Positions 45,736-54,733 of a DNA stretch of 64,000 nt are shown piece after piece. The translations under genes were made by a program, and so were the position numbers. This DNA is from Rikenellaceae bacterium (GTDB lineage Bacteria > Bacteroidota > Bacteroidia > Bacteroidales > Rikenellaceae), in NCBI GenBank assembly GCA_015059845.1, contig SUZR01000002.1, positions 62,001 through 126,000 of the forward strand, read 5' to 3'. Each line of letters begins with the position of its first letter. Position 1 is the stretch's first letter. The notes under the pieces are model-generated. The model saw only the letters and a list, made by a program, of their open reading frames with translations, ran no database searches and had not been told where the DNA came from.

Positions 45736-46935
45736 CTACTTAAATTTCACTATTGTCAGTATCGGATTCGAGTCCTCCCCGACACCTAAAATAGCCTTCT
45801 CAAAATCTTTATTTTTCAACTTTATCTCGCCACGCTTTATCTTACCCACAAGGTCACAACTAACAATTATTGATGGGGATATCATACAGATAAAACCATC
45901 CTCCTTTACACCAATAACATTAAACCCAAAGAAATGCTCCAAATCCTGCTCGCTATTAGGGTCCAACATATGGAATAGATGAGTTTTATCCTCTCTGCGG
46001 TCATACATTATGGTGGTCATTCGTCCATTTGGATCGAGTTTCTTGGCGTAATCAGTATATGCAATTAGATAATTTTCATTCTCGAAAATCCATGGGAAAA
46101 GTTGATTATCCTTATCAAGCAGATTAACAAATTCCGTATAGTCATAGTATCTATCCCACGCAGAATCGGGGATATCAATATGGTATGCGCACTTCAGACT
46201 TGCATCTTGCCCTACGACATACAAAGAATCCGAAAAGATTGGTTTGAAGAGTAATCGGCCACGCCCTTTCACCAACGCGTGGTCGCCACAATAACCATCC
46301 TGCACTGGACGAAGTCTATAAGATGCTAAGTAATCTTTATTGCCAACACTATTTACTGCAATCTGATATTTGCTTAGTGGAGTACCTAAATTCTGCTGCG
46401 CAGACATAAGATACACGACAGTTGAGTCGCTTTGCATAAACTTGGCATCAGTTGCTTGTACGCCGACCTCTATATTGTGCTTATGTTTTCCATCTCGGCC
46501 ATAAATCAAAATCTTACTACCAAGATTATCCATAATTGCAATATCTCCAGACGAAGGCATTATATCTATTGACCACGCTTGGATATACTCATTTCCAGCA
46601 CGCCCCTTATGAGAAATCTCGCGCGCGAATTTACCCTGCTCATCAAAGGCTAATATCTGCCCTACCCGCCTATCCAAAATATAGTAGAACCCATCACTAT
46701 AGACCACCTGTGTCATCTCTCCGATGAGCCTCTTATCATCCAACGGGATATATTCTACCGAGGCGATGTAATCAGCAATATTCTCAAAATTATCTTTATC
46801 AAGTTTTATCGTTCGTATAATATCACTTTTAACAACAGCAAGATATGAGACATCACCTCCAAAATTACTTTGTGTTGTCCGTCCTCCACAACTAACTAAC
46901 AGAAACAGCAATGTCGCAAATAATAATCTTCTCAT
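45736..46935 (-). CDS. 6-bladed beta-propeller lipoprotein (propeller 9)
   Basis: This 399-residue lipoprotein (LVSC, Cys16) is the longest propeller of the array. Signature GRAGNEY lies at 111-117, followed by MPSSGDIAIMDNLGSKILIYGRDG-type blade text (about 125-148). The C-terminus NPILTIVKFK follows the NPxIxxxK(F/Y) end seen in several 6-bladed members of the cluster. It belongs to the same operon, 29 bp upstream of propeller 8. The function is unknown. Confidence 0.8.
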   Translation of the reverse strand: MRRLLFATLLFLLVSCGGRTTQSNFGGDVSYLAVVKSDIIRTIKLDKDNFENIADYIASVEYIPLDDKRLIGEMTQVVYSDGFYYILDRRVGQILAFDEQGKFAREISHKGRAGNEYIQAWSIDIMPSSGDIAIMDNLGSKILIYGRDGKHKHNIEVGVQATDAKFMQSDSTVVYLMSAQQNLGTPLSKYQIAVNSVGNKDYLASYRLRPVQDGYCGDHALVKGRGRLLFKPIFSDSLYVVGQDASLKCAYHIDIPDSAWDRYYDYTEFVNLLDKDNQLFPWIFENENYLIAYTDYAKKLDPNGRMTTIMYDRREDKTHLFHMLDPNSEQDLEHFFGFNVIGVKEDGFICMISPSIIVSCDLVGKIKRGEIKLKNKDFEKAILGVGEDSNPILTIVKFK

Positions 46936-46943
46936 AATCTTAT

Positions 46944-48056
46944 CTATTTTATTCTAAATCTATAGACCCACATCTTCATACTCGGCTCATCGCTGACCAA
47001 TTCCGAATAGTACCAATCGCCAATTTTGCCAATAACATTTAGCCCTTTAGGTACCTCAACATCCGCTATAAGCGTTTTTCCATCGTATATTTGGAGGCCA
47101 TCACACTCGGCTGTAAGGCTTTTTACATATGAGCGAAATATGTAATTGTCAATACATTTTATCTTGCGATAATGGGCCTTATGACGCTCATAGGGGCTAT
47201 CCTGCTTAAATGCGCTCTCGCTTAACCACTTATGCTCCCCGAAGTTCATATCCTCACCAGCATATCCCCAACACTGCACAGCACGAAATGTGTGGTCATA
47301 TTTATAAATAAGCGAGTCCAGTTCGCCTGTAACATAGATATCTCCCTCTGCGTCAGTATCGAAATCAAACATAAAGAAAGAGTATCGTCCCTTTTGTTCC
47401 TTCATCTGCGGAGAGAATTGTCCGAAGATAAACTCCTTACTCTGCTTTTGTAGAGGAATACCCTTAATCAGTCGTGCCTTATCGAAATAACCGGGAATAA
47501 ATGGGTTAAACAGAGGATGATTACCCGCTATGCTTACATAAACAGTATCGTTATGTTCGCGACAGCGTAACTTCGGGTACAGCTTGGTGTATGTATCGGG
47601 GCGTTCTGCCATATCTCCATCGTCGCTCCTCTTAATCCACGCAACAAACTGCGACGAACGGTTAAACCAACCCGTGCTATCCATCTTATATTTTGAGATA
47701 ACAATATCCGATACGATGCAGAGTTCATCGCCATTATATGTCATTGCGTCAATGCCCGTATCAATCTCTCTCGGGCCACGACCATAGCCCAACACCTTTC
47801 TGACACTATCACGCTCGGGGATATACTCAAAAACCTCTCGCTGATTCTGGTCGCCAAAATATATAGCATCGCCTTGAAGCACAGAAAAACCTATTGTCGA
47901 GGTTGGGAAATCGGGCACGAGGAGTTTTTCCACATCCAAAGAGTTGAATCGTATCTCTTTTTTACTACAATTTTCAATCTCCTCAAATTGGTTATTTTCT
48001 CCGCATCCGAACAAACAAGCAAGGGCAATAATGTAAATCAAGTTTTTCATAATCAT
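46944..48056 (-). CDS. propeller-like lipoprotein, DUF4221-like (propeller 10)
   Basis: This 370-residue lipoprotein (LFGC, Cys18) starts MIMKN, with the second Met possible. GRGPREI lies at 92-98. It pairs with propeller 2 (27159): both contain DGLQIYxGxTLIxDVEVP followed by VIGxI, a C-terminal FRSYxK block and a YRYD/YKYD blade. The presence of one such pair member in each half of the array fits a past duplication of the whole gene set. The function is unknown. Confidence 0.72.
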   Translation of the reverse strand: MIMKNLIYIIALACLFGCGENNQFEEIENCSKKEIRFNSLDVEKLLVPDFPTSTIGFSVLQGDAIYFGDQNQREVFEYIPERDSVRKVLGYGRGPREIDTGIDAMTYNGDELCIVSDIVISKYKMDSTGWFNRSSQFVAWIKRSDDGDMAERPDTYTKLYPKLRCREHNDTVYVSIAGNHPLFNPFIPGYFDKARLIKGIPLQKQSKEFIFGQFSPQMKEQKGRYSFFMFDFDTDAEGDIYVTGELDSLIYKYDHTFRAVQCWGYAGEDMNFGEHKWLSESAFKQDSPYERHKAHYRKIKCIDNYIFRSYVKSLTAECDGLQIYDGKTLIADVEVPKGLNVIGKIGDWYYSELVSDEPSMKMWVYRFRIK

Positions 48057-48091
48057 AAATTACCATTAAAACCGACAAACAAACAGTATCT

Positions 48092-49135
48092 TTACAGATT
48101 GTATATCACAATTCTGGGCTCGGCCTCTTCGGTAATGGCATATAATTTTTTGCTTTTCGCATCAATATCAAAAGTTGAGATTTTCTCTGGCAGGTTATAC
48201 GCCTTTAGGGGCTTGCCGTTCCAATCAAAAGAGAGGATTTTGCTGATACCCGTCTGGCCCAAATCTTCATCCTTCTGAATATCCACTCCGATGAGACCAA
48301 CCCAAAAACCATCGTTATTTGAAACTACACGACTGAAGGTAAGCCAATAAGGTTTATAAGTAATCACATAGCCGTAACCAATATCTTTTTTAACGGCCAC
48401 AGAGTTTACACCCAAAGGTCCTCGCAAGGAGCATCGCAACGCCATAGACTCATCGTAGATATCAATCACCTCATACATCGTACACGCTGCGACAACATTT
48501 TTGCTATCGGGCGAGACACTTATTGACGATTGGTAGATTCCGTTATTGAGGGTCAAATCGCTCATATCAATCGAGGGCATCACGCCCACGGTGTCGATAA
48601 TCTTTCTGTCGGCATCAAGCAGATGGAAACGGTCGGTAGCGCTTCCCAGAGGCATCGTAAGGATATTATTCTCTCGATATGGAACGGCGTGCAAAACATT
48701 ACCCTCTACTTTGCCCTCTTGCTTAATGCTGAAACTTCTCTGCGCGGGGAGACCCTCCAATCGAAGAAGTTTCTTATCATTTGGGCTTGACAGCCAAATA
48801 TCACCATTCTTGATACAGAGGTCTTTAATATTAGCCACCTCCAAGGGGCCTCGGCCCTTCTTTACATAGTAATTTATCTTATTTGTCTGCATATCAATGG
48901 CCGTAACCAATCCTTCAGGTTTACGGTCAGCAAGGAGAATATACTCATCGGGGTGATACTTTATCAGCGAAGGGTTACCCAATAGTAAATCATCATTTTG
49001 ATAGACAGTGGCATCGCTGGCCTTAAGTTCAATGGTTTTGAAATCATCAAGAGTGAATGTCTTTGCCTCACCCATAGGTTGCTGCTTGCAAGCAGTAAGG
49101 CTCAATAACAAAATTGGAAGAATAAACTTTTTCAT
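48092..49135 (-). CDS. BF3164-type propeller lipoprotein (propeller 11)
   Basis: This 347-residue lipoprotein (LTAC, Cys16) has signature GRGPLE (94-99). Residues near 170-215 read IDTVGVMPSIDMSDL and VAACTMYEVIDIYDES, typical of the TolB-like BF3164 group, and the C-terminal blade is ISKILSFDWNGKPLKAYNLPEKI. It is an in-line member of the operon. No enzyme motif is visible; the function is unknown. Confidence 0.78.
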   Translation of the reverse strand: MKKFILPILLLSLTACKQQPMGEAKTFTLDDFKTIELKASDATVYQNDDLLLGNPSLIKYHPDEYILLADRKPEGLVTAIDMQTNKINYYVKKGRGPLEVANIKDLCIKNGDIWLSSPNDKKLLRLEGLPAQRSFSIKQEGKVEGNVLHAVPYRENNILTMPLGSATDRFHLLDADRKIIDTVGVMPSIDMSDLTLNNGIYQSSISVSPDSKNVVAACTMYEVIDIYDESMALRCSLRGPLGVNSVAVKKDIGYGYVITYKPYWLTFSRVVSNNDGFWVGLIGVDIQKDEDLGQTGISKILSFDWNGKPLKAYNLPEKISTFDIDAKSKKLYAITEEAEPRIVIYNL

Positions 49136-49195
49136 ATCTTTTTATATTTTAATTTGTTATTTTGACGAGTGTATGAGCAAAAAGTTACAACTAAT

Positions 49196-50299
49196 TTAGA
49201 GCTTTAGCACAGCGATAATCGGATTACCATCGGGCTTTGCGGCGTGCAGAAACTCGTCGTTATACTTCTTACCGTTCTCGTCCCAAAAGTATGTTTCGGG
49301 GATAACTATAAATTGCATCTTATCATCCCCAAAGTAGAATGTGGTCTCGGCAACCGAGAGCGCTGGCAGTCCGTCGCCGATAACGATATTTTCAAACTGA
49401 ATAGACTCTCCCATATGCTTATCGTGCAGGCACATACGATATTTATCGCTCTCGTTGTAGGTGAAGAGCAGGTGGTGGCGGCTCTCGGCAAAGATGGGCG
49501 TTCCGCAGCAATACCCTTTAGCGGTGGCTGTCTGGATAATATCCATCACGCTATCATACTCCCTGGTCCAAAAATCGGCGGGAGCGCTCCGTCCGTAGAT
49601 ATCCAGAGCATAACACTGCTCAAAAGTCTTATTCTTCGCATCTACCTCATAGATACCATCATTCAGCGGCTCGTGGAAATAGAGCTTGTCGCCATAGCGA
49701 TAAAAATTCTGCGGGAGCATAAAGTGGCGATAGGTCATCTCCGCAGGATTTATCGGCGAGAATGAGCCTACGGGTTGTAGATTATCGGCACTATATAGTC
49801 GGAACCTATCGCCCAAATCCTGATATGCCGTGGAGAGTATAATCGTTTCATCCTCCACATATATTGTAGCCGCATCGAATGGCAGCTTTGTAGCGCAAAC
49901 AAACTTATTGTCGGTAGTAAATTTTAGTAGTTTATCATTTCGGTCAATGATGTAAATAGCGCCATCGCACACCGCAAAGTCAGTGATACTGGCATACTCC
50001 TGCGGGCCACGCCCCTTGCGCGACAGGCAACTGATAAACTTACCCTGCGGCGTATATTGGAACAACATACTATTGGCCGAGAGGTACAACACGCTATCCT
50101 CGGCAACAACCTTTCGTACATTGCCCACGGGGTGCTCGTCGTTGTATTCGAGTTCAAGATATTCTACCTCGGAGAAAAGTTCATCTATCGCCATAGCATC
50201 GACATAATTACGACTTATGGCGACCTCTCCATTAATTTTTTCTGCAGAGTTACAAGCAACCAATGCAAGGAGTGTAATGACAATAATTAGGTTCTTCAT
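49196..50299 (-). CDS. 6-bladed beta-propeller lipoprotein (propeller 12)
   Basis: This 367-residue lipoprotein (LVAC, Cys16) has the signature GRGPQEY (96-102) and blades such as GAIYIIDRNDKLLKFT. Its signal peptide (MKNLIIVITLLALVAC) differs by one residue from that of propeller 13, and the DNA there is almost identical, while the mature parts are much more diverged. The C-terminus reads KPDGNPIIAVLKL, close to GNPLIIKVKYRI of propeller 1. The function is unknown. Confidence 0.8.
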   Translation of the reverse strand: MKNLIIVITLLALVACNSAEKINGEVAISRNYVDAMAIDELFSEVEYLELEYNDEHPVGNVRKVVAEDSVLYLSANSMLFQYTPQGKFISCLSRKGRGPQEYASITDFAVCDGAIYIIDRNDKLLKFTTDNKFVCATKLPFDAATIYVEDETIILSTAYQDLGDRFRLYSADNLQPVGSFSPINPAEMTYRHFMLPQNFYRYGDKLYFHEPLNDGIYEVDAKNKTFEQCYALDIYGRSAPADFWTREYDSVMDIIQTATAKGYCCGTPIFAESRHHLLFTYNESDKYRMCLHDKHMGESIQFENIVIGDGLPALSVAETTFYFGDDKMQFIVIPETYFWDENGKKYNDEFLHAAKPDGNPIIAVLKL

Positions 50300-50351
50300 C
50301 TCTTTTATCTAATTTTAATTTGTTATCATACGCTCAAAGTGAATCGAACTC

Positions 50352-51512
50352 TTACTTAAATTTCCAGATTTGCAACACGGGATTCATCACCTCTATCTCC
50401 TGCTCTCCGACAATGTTGTGTTGATACTGCGCATACTTATCCGACGCCAGGAAGAGGTCAGCATAAATAGGTACAACAACACTATTGCGCATATTTGTCG
50501 ATACGAATATTACAGCATCATATGCATCCTCCTCTAACACTACAGACGGAAAGGCTCGCGTACCATCCGCCGCCGTAAAATCAAATCGTCGGCCTACCAC
50601 AACATCACCCTTCTGGCGGTCATAGAGCGAGTAGTATATATCTTCAACTGTCATCCCATTCCAAGTTGAGAGGATATATCGGTCGGTATATGCTGTTTTA
50701 ACCTGTGCGTTAAATGCCTTTCCATTTATCCAGTTATCGACAAACTCTTTATTACCTATACCTGCATATGTTTTGGCTGTCGGGCCCTGCACATCATACA
50801 TAACAATGGTATCCACCTTATCGCCAAACTCCAACTGCCCGATGACCTCCTTGCTTGTGATAGCCACCTTTCCATTAGGAGCATATTCCATATCGCTTCC
50901 TCCGACATTAGGTTGCACGGTATCATCCTGCCAATGCGTAGCCACAACCTCACCCGAAGGGGTTATCTCACGCAGGGTGTTGAGCGAACTAGAGTTCTTC
51001 GAATTGTGGATAAAGCGGTATATCAGAAAATTTCCATTGGGCAGATTGATTATTTCATTGAAACTGTCTTCTATACCTTTTAAGGACTCCGCCTTCACAA
51101 ACTCTCCCGACATAGTATAATACACCAACCTACAACTCATTATATCATATACAATCAGTTGCTCCTGCTTCTCGTCTAACATTATGCGGTCTATAACCAG
51201 ATACTCGTTGTCGGCGCGACCTACACTACCGATATTGTAGAGGAACTTACCTTGCTTGTCGAATACGCATATAGATTGACCAGATGAGCTGCTAACTATA
51301 TACTTATCATCATACTCCAAAACACCAGTAATACGGCTCAGCATCGACTTGTCGGTAAGCTCCAATCGGACAAGTTCCACCGTCTCAACCTTGTCGGCGA
51401 GATTGATTATTTGGTTTGCGTCGGGGTCGATAGTAACTATCTGCGGGCCCTGTGGCGCAGAGTTACAAGCAATCAATGCAAGGAGTGTAATGACAATAAT
51501 AAGGTTCTTCAT
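50352..51512 (-). CDS. 6-bladed beta-propeller lipoprotein (propeller 13), first gene of the array
   Basis: This 386-residue lipoprotein (LIAC, Cys16) has signature GRADNEY (99-105). It aligns end to end with propeller 7 (43005): both have DKQGKF, FDFTAADGTRAFPSVVLE-like text and the end MNPVLQIWKFK. It is the promoter-proximal gene of the minus-strand array, 22 bp after the predicted transcription start. It would be the most highly expressed propeller if the array is one transcript. The function is unknown. Confidence 0.8.
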   Translation of the reverse strand: MKNLIIVITLLALIACNSAPQGPQIVTIDPDANQIINLADKVETVELVRLELTDKSMLSRITGVLEYDDKYIVSSSSGQSICVFDKQGKFLYNIGSVGRADNEYLVIDRIMLDEKQEQLIVYDIMSCRLVYYTMSGEFVKAESLKGIEDSFNEIINLPNGNFLIYRFIHNSKNSSSLNTLREITPSGEVVATHWQDDTVQPNVGGSDMEYAPNGKVAITSKEVIGQLEFGDKVDTIVMYDVQGPTAKTYAGIGNKEFVDNWINGKAFNAQVKTAYTDRYILSTWNGMTVEDIYYSLYDRQKGDVVVGRRFDFTAADGTRAFPSVVLEEDAYDAVIFVSTNMRNSVVVPIYADLFLASDKYAQYQHNIVGEQEIEVMNPVLQIWKFK

Positions 51513-51540
51513 TTTTTATCTAATTTTATAGTTAACCCCA

Positions 51541-51571
51541 CAAATATACTACTAAAATATTAGTCAGCAAA
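51541..51571 (-). promoter_or_regulatory. main promoter of the propeller/NVEALA array
   Basis: On the minus strand: TTTG (51568-51571), a 19-bp spacer and TATATTTG (51541-51548), a full consensus match. All genes from 51512 down to 26025 lie downstream in the same direction with short gaps. Confidence 0.82.
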
Positions 51572-52228
51572 TAAATTTCGCAGATTTATCTATATTTTTC
51601 GATGAAAAATCATATACAAGTAAACAGACATCGCGTACGCACAAAAATACAACAACGCAACATCGCGAAACTTATTTATCACTTATATTATGTAGCACGA
51701 ATTTGGCATTCGTTTGGGTTAATTTTCTAACAGTTTCATATCCTATTTGAAAAACCAAAATCTGTGCCACACGCGCATCATCGTGATAATCAACGCACTA
51801 AAATTCAGGGGGGGGGTAGATTGTAAATATTTTAGACAATGGGTGTAAAATATTTTTACACTCAGGGCTTATATTGAGGTGTATGGAAGTAAACATAACT
51901 ACAACAACTATTCGTTTTCATTTCTATATTTGCATCCGATTTTAATAAAAATCATACTGCAAGAGAGGCATAATTCAACCTAAATTTTGCACGTTTTATA
52001 CTACACAAAATTAAGAAAAAGGGGCTGAAAAACCCCTTCATATTAGCATATACACGCCTTATACATCGATTGTTAAACATCTCGCGCTCTGCGTATTACA
52101 AAACAAATATCTTATACTCCCACAAATCGGCCTTAAATCAAAAAATAAACCCCTCGCGCGAATCGTAAAACCCCAGAATAAAAGTTATCTTTGTATATAG
52201 ATTTTGCTAAATATGTATATTTAAGACT
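51572..52228 (+). promoter_or_regulatory. 657-bp divergent intergenic region with poly-G tract, hairpins and promoters
   Basis: No gene is supported here. The region holds a 9-G tract (51808-51816), a GTGTAAAA inverted repeat (51843-51850 with 51854-51861), a plus-strand TATATTTG (51925-51932), a small hairpin AAGGGG/CCCCTT (52019-52038) and TATCTTTG (52186-52193). The last lies 36 bp before the TPR gene and is its likeliest -7 box, though no good -33 is seen. The earlier box would give a structured leader of about 290 nt. Confidence 0.55.
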
Positions 52229-54001
52229 ATGCGTTTACGAAATATTTTCATCCTCCTTTTTGCGGCATTGACATTTGGCTGCGGGCAGAGTAAACATATC
52301 CGCCAGAGCCTGGATCGGGCAAGCTCTATAATGAACGAGCAACCCGACAGCGCAAGAGCTATTCTGGCAAATATGGAGCGCTCGGCTCTAAAGAGTCGTG
52401 CTCTGCGCGCTCGCCACGCTCTGCTCTACTCACAGGCGTTGGATAAGTGTTATGTGGATACGGATAACGACTCGCTCACATCGGTAGCATTAGACTACTA
52501 TAAGTCCCACGGCACAGACCACGAGAAGGCGTTAGCATATTATTACAATGGTATAGTTGTGCTCAATAAAAATGGGGAGACAGAGCAGATTATAGATAAT
52601 ATGGTGGCCGCGCAACATTACGCAGAAAATACCGACGATACTTATCTCAAGGGACTAATAAGCTTTATCGTAGGCAAACAATATTACAACCAATTAAGTT
52701 TTGAAGAGGCATTATCTAATTTCGATATTGCCGTAACTTGTTTTAGAGAACTTGATCTAAAACAAAATTTGTTATTTTCATTGCAATATAAAGGTATTTC
52801 TCAAAATATATTAAACATGTATAATGAAGCAATACCAACATTGTACAATGCTAGAGATTTAGCTATTGAAACAAATAATATTAAGATTTTACTAAATATA
52901 TTTCAGAATATATATTCAATAAAAATTGATAATTCGGATATCCACGATATACACAAGATTAAAGAGGAGTTCTACGAGGTTTACAACAAATATAATAATG
53001 GAAACATCCCTACATATCACTATCCATTATGGGCAAACATACATATGAAATTAGGGGACTACAATACTGCAAAACAGTATATAACCAAATCCATCGAATA
53101 TTTCGATACCCCCAGAAAAATAAATGTTGGAGGACATTATCGACTTGCACAAATTGAGCACAAATTAAATAATGACAATGAGGCCTACAACTCTTTAAAG
53201 AAATACATCGACCTGAAAGACTCACTCGACACCGAAAAAGAGAAATCTTTGGTGCAGTCGTTGGAGCAGAAATACAAGGCGAAATATCTAAAGGAGTCGC
53301 TGGAGCAGCTGCAAAAGCAGCATCGTATGACAAATACTATATATGCCCTTTCGGTTATATTGGCTTTAATCGTGGGTGTGTTTACTTTCCGCAGATACCG
53401 CCACGCGGCCAAGGAGCGTGCTCGAAAAATCGAGGAGTTGGAGCAGTATGTTGAGCAAGGTAACTCGAAATATACCGAGTTGCAGGAGAAGTATAACACT
53501 ATTGCAAAGGAGATTGAGCGACTCGACAAGAACAAGAGTCAGCAATCGTCGAGGGTGCTCGATGTGCTGAAGAATCGCATTGAGAGCCTGCAAACTCTCT
53601 CCAACCTGGCGGCAACATATGGTGTTACAAATACCTCGAAATTCTACAACAAATTTCAGGAGCATATCCGACTATCGAACAACAAAAATCAGGAGCTAAT
53701 GGCCGATGTGATAACCATTGCCGACCTGCTGAACTACGGTGTGATAACGCATCTTCGCAAATGCCACCCATCGCTAACCGATTATGAGTTATGCTATTGC
53801 GCATTTATAACTTTGGGCTTCGGCACGGAGTCTATACGCCTGCTTTTCAACCACTCAAATATCAATAGCATCTACACCACACGCGCAAAGATTCGCAACA
53901 AGTTAGGCATCAGCAACACCTTGGGCGTAAGTCTTGAGGGATACATCGAGGAGATGTGCGAGAAGCTGAAAAGCGCAGAAATCGAGGGGGGGGGTATATA
54001 G
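52229..54001 (+). CDS. membrane-anchored TPR protein with C-terminal helix-turn-helix region
   Basis: This 590-residue protein starts with a lipoprotein-like signal (FGCGQ, Cys18). Tetratricopeptide-type helices run from about 25 to 345 (ALAYYYNGIVV, GDYNTAKQYITKS, YNSLKKYIDLKDSLD). One membrane helix follows (about 372-388, IYALSVILALIVGVFTF), then a coiled coil (about 395-450) and a C-terminal domain whose LTDYELCYCAFITLGF and SIYTTRAKIRNKLGI segments read as a LuxR-like helix-turn-helix. An extracytoplasmic sensor joined to a cytoplasmic DNA-binding part fits a regulator of the divergent array. The last codons are built from a 9-G tract (EGGGI). No biochemical role is established. Confidence 0.75.
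   Translation: MRLRNIFILLFAALTFGCGQSKHIRQSLDRASSIMNEQPDSARAILANMERSALKSRALRARHALLYSQALDKCYVDTDNDSLTSVALDYYKSHGTDHEKALAYYYNGIVVLNKNGETEQIIDNMVAAQHYAENTDDTYLKGLISFIVGKQYYNQLSFEEALSNFDIAVTCFRELDLKQNLLFSLQYKGISQNILNMYNEAIPTLYNARDLAIETNNIKILLNIFQNIYSIKIDNSDIHDIHKIKEEFYEVYNKYNNGNIPTYHYPLWANIHMKLGDYNTAKQYITKSIEYFDTPRKINVGGHYRLAQIEHKLNNDNEAYNSLKKYIDLKDSLDTEKEKSLVQSLEQKYKAKYLKESLEQLQKQHRMTNTIYALSVILALIVGVFTFRRYRHAAKERARKIEELEQYVEQGNSKYTELQEKYNTIAKEIERLDKNKSQQSSRVLDVLKNRIESLQTLSNLAATYGVTNTSKFYNKFQEHIRLSNNKNQELMADVITIADLLNYGVITHLRKCHPSLTDYELCYCAFITLGFGTESIRLLFNHSNINSIYTTRAKIRNKLGISNTLGVSLEGYIEEMCEKLKSAEIEGGGI
53986..53994 (+). repeat. poly-G tract at the 3' end of the TPR regulator
   Basis: Nine G residues encode the last Gly codons just before the stop. 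Slippage here would change or extend the C-terminus. Confidence 0.9.
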
Positions 54002-54046
54002 CCCAGATTCTTAATCTTCTGTCGAAGATGTAGATGCGCCGCGATG

Positions 54047-54733
54047 TTACTCCTTAACGACCAGCGTAATACCAGAGTTACGGACACTCTTAATTGAGAT
54101 GTCCGTATCGCTTTTTATTATACCTCTTATTCGGGTTATCGCCTGACTAAGATAGATATCTGCGTTTATATTCTCACCCCACAGCACGCCCGCAAGCTGC
54201 TCGCGCGAACACATCTTATTCTTATGTTGCAACAGATAACGGAGCAACTTAATATCCGTTATGCGTACATCGTATGCCTTTCCGCAGCAGAACATCGTAG
54301 CACTCGCCACATTGATATATGTCTTTTCCGACAATCTTATAACGGGAGAATTTATACCCGTACGCGCCAGCACCGAGTCCAATCGGGCACACAACTCCTC
54401 CAATTTAATATCCTTGCGGATATAGTCGTATGCACCCAGCTCCAAACCCTTTATGGCATCCTGTGTATCCGTCAGCGAAGTGTGAAAAACTACCGGCACA
54501 CCATCGTGTGCGCGCTTTATATGCTGCAAAAACTCAAAACCGGTCATATCCGGAAGAATGATATCCAACAAGATAATATCCGGCTCGGGGTTCTCGCGCA
54601 GATAGGCAATACCCTGCTCTCCATCCTTAACCCGCACGACATTATACCCAGCTCGGGACAAAGCCGTGGTAACGAAGTATGCTATATCCTCGCTATCCTC
54701 TACATATAATATGGTCGCTTTAGTCATTGTCAT
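54047..54733 (-). CDS. OmpR-family response regulator
   Basis: This 228-residue protein has a receiver domain (acid pocket YVEDSED, phospho-acceptor D57, switch T85/S86, K107) and a winged-helix DNA-binding domain (about 135-226) with DIKLLRYLLQHKNKMCSREQL and YLSQAITRIRGIIK. The kinase gene's stop overlaps its start by 14 bp, or 8 bp if the second ATG is used. It converges with the TPR regulator. Target genes cannot be read from the sequence. Confidence 0.92.
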   Translation of the reverse strand: MTMTKATILYVEDSEDIAYFVTTALSRAGYNVVRVKDGEQGIAYLRENPEPDIILLDIILPDMTGFEFLQHIKRAHDGVPVVFHTSLTDTQDAIKGLELGAYDYIRKDIKLEELCARLDSVLARTGINSPVIRLSEKTYINVASATMFCCGKAYDVRITDIKLLRYLLQHKNKMCSREQLAGVLWGENINADIYLSQAITRIRGIIKSDTDISIKSVRNSGITLVVKE

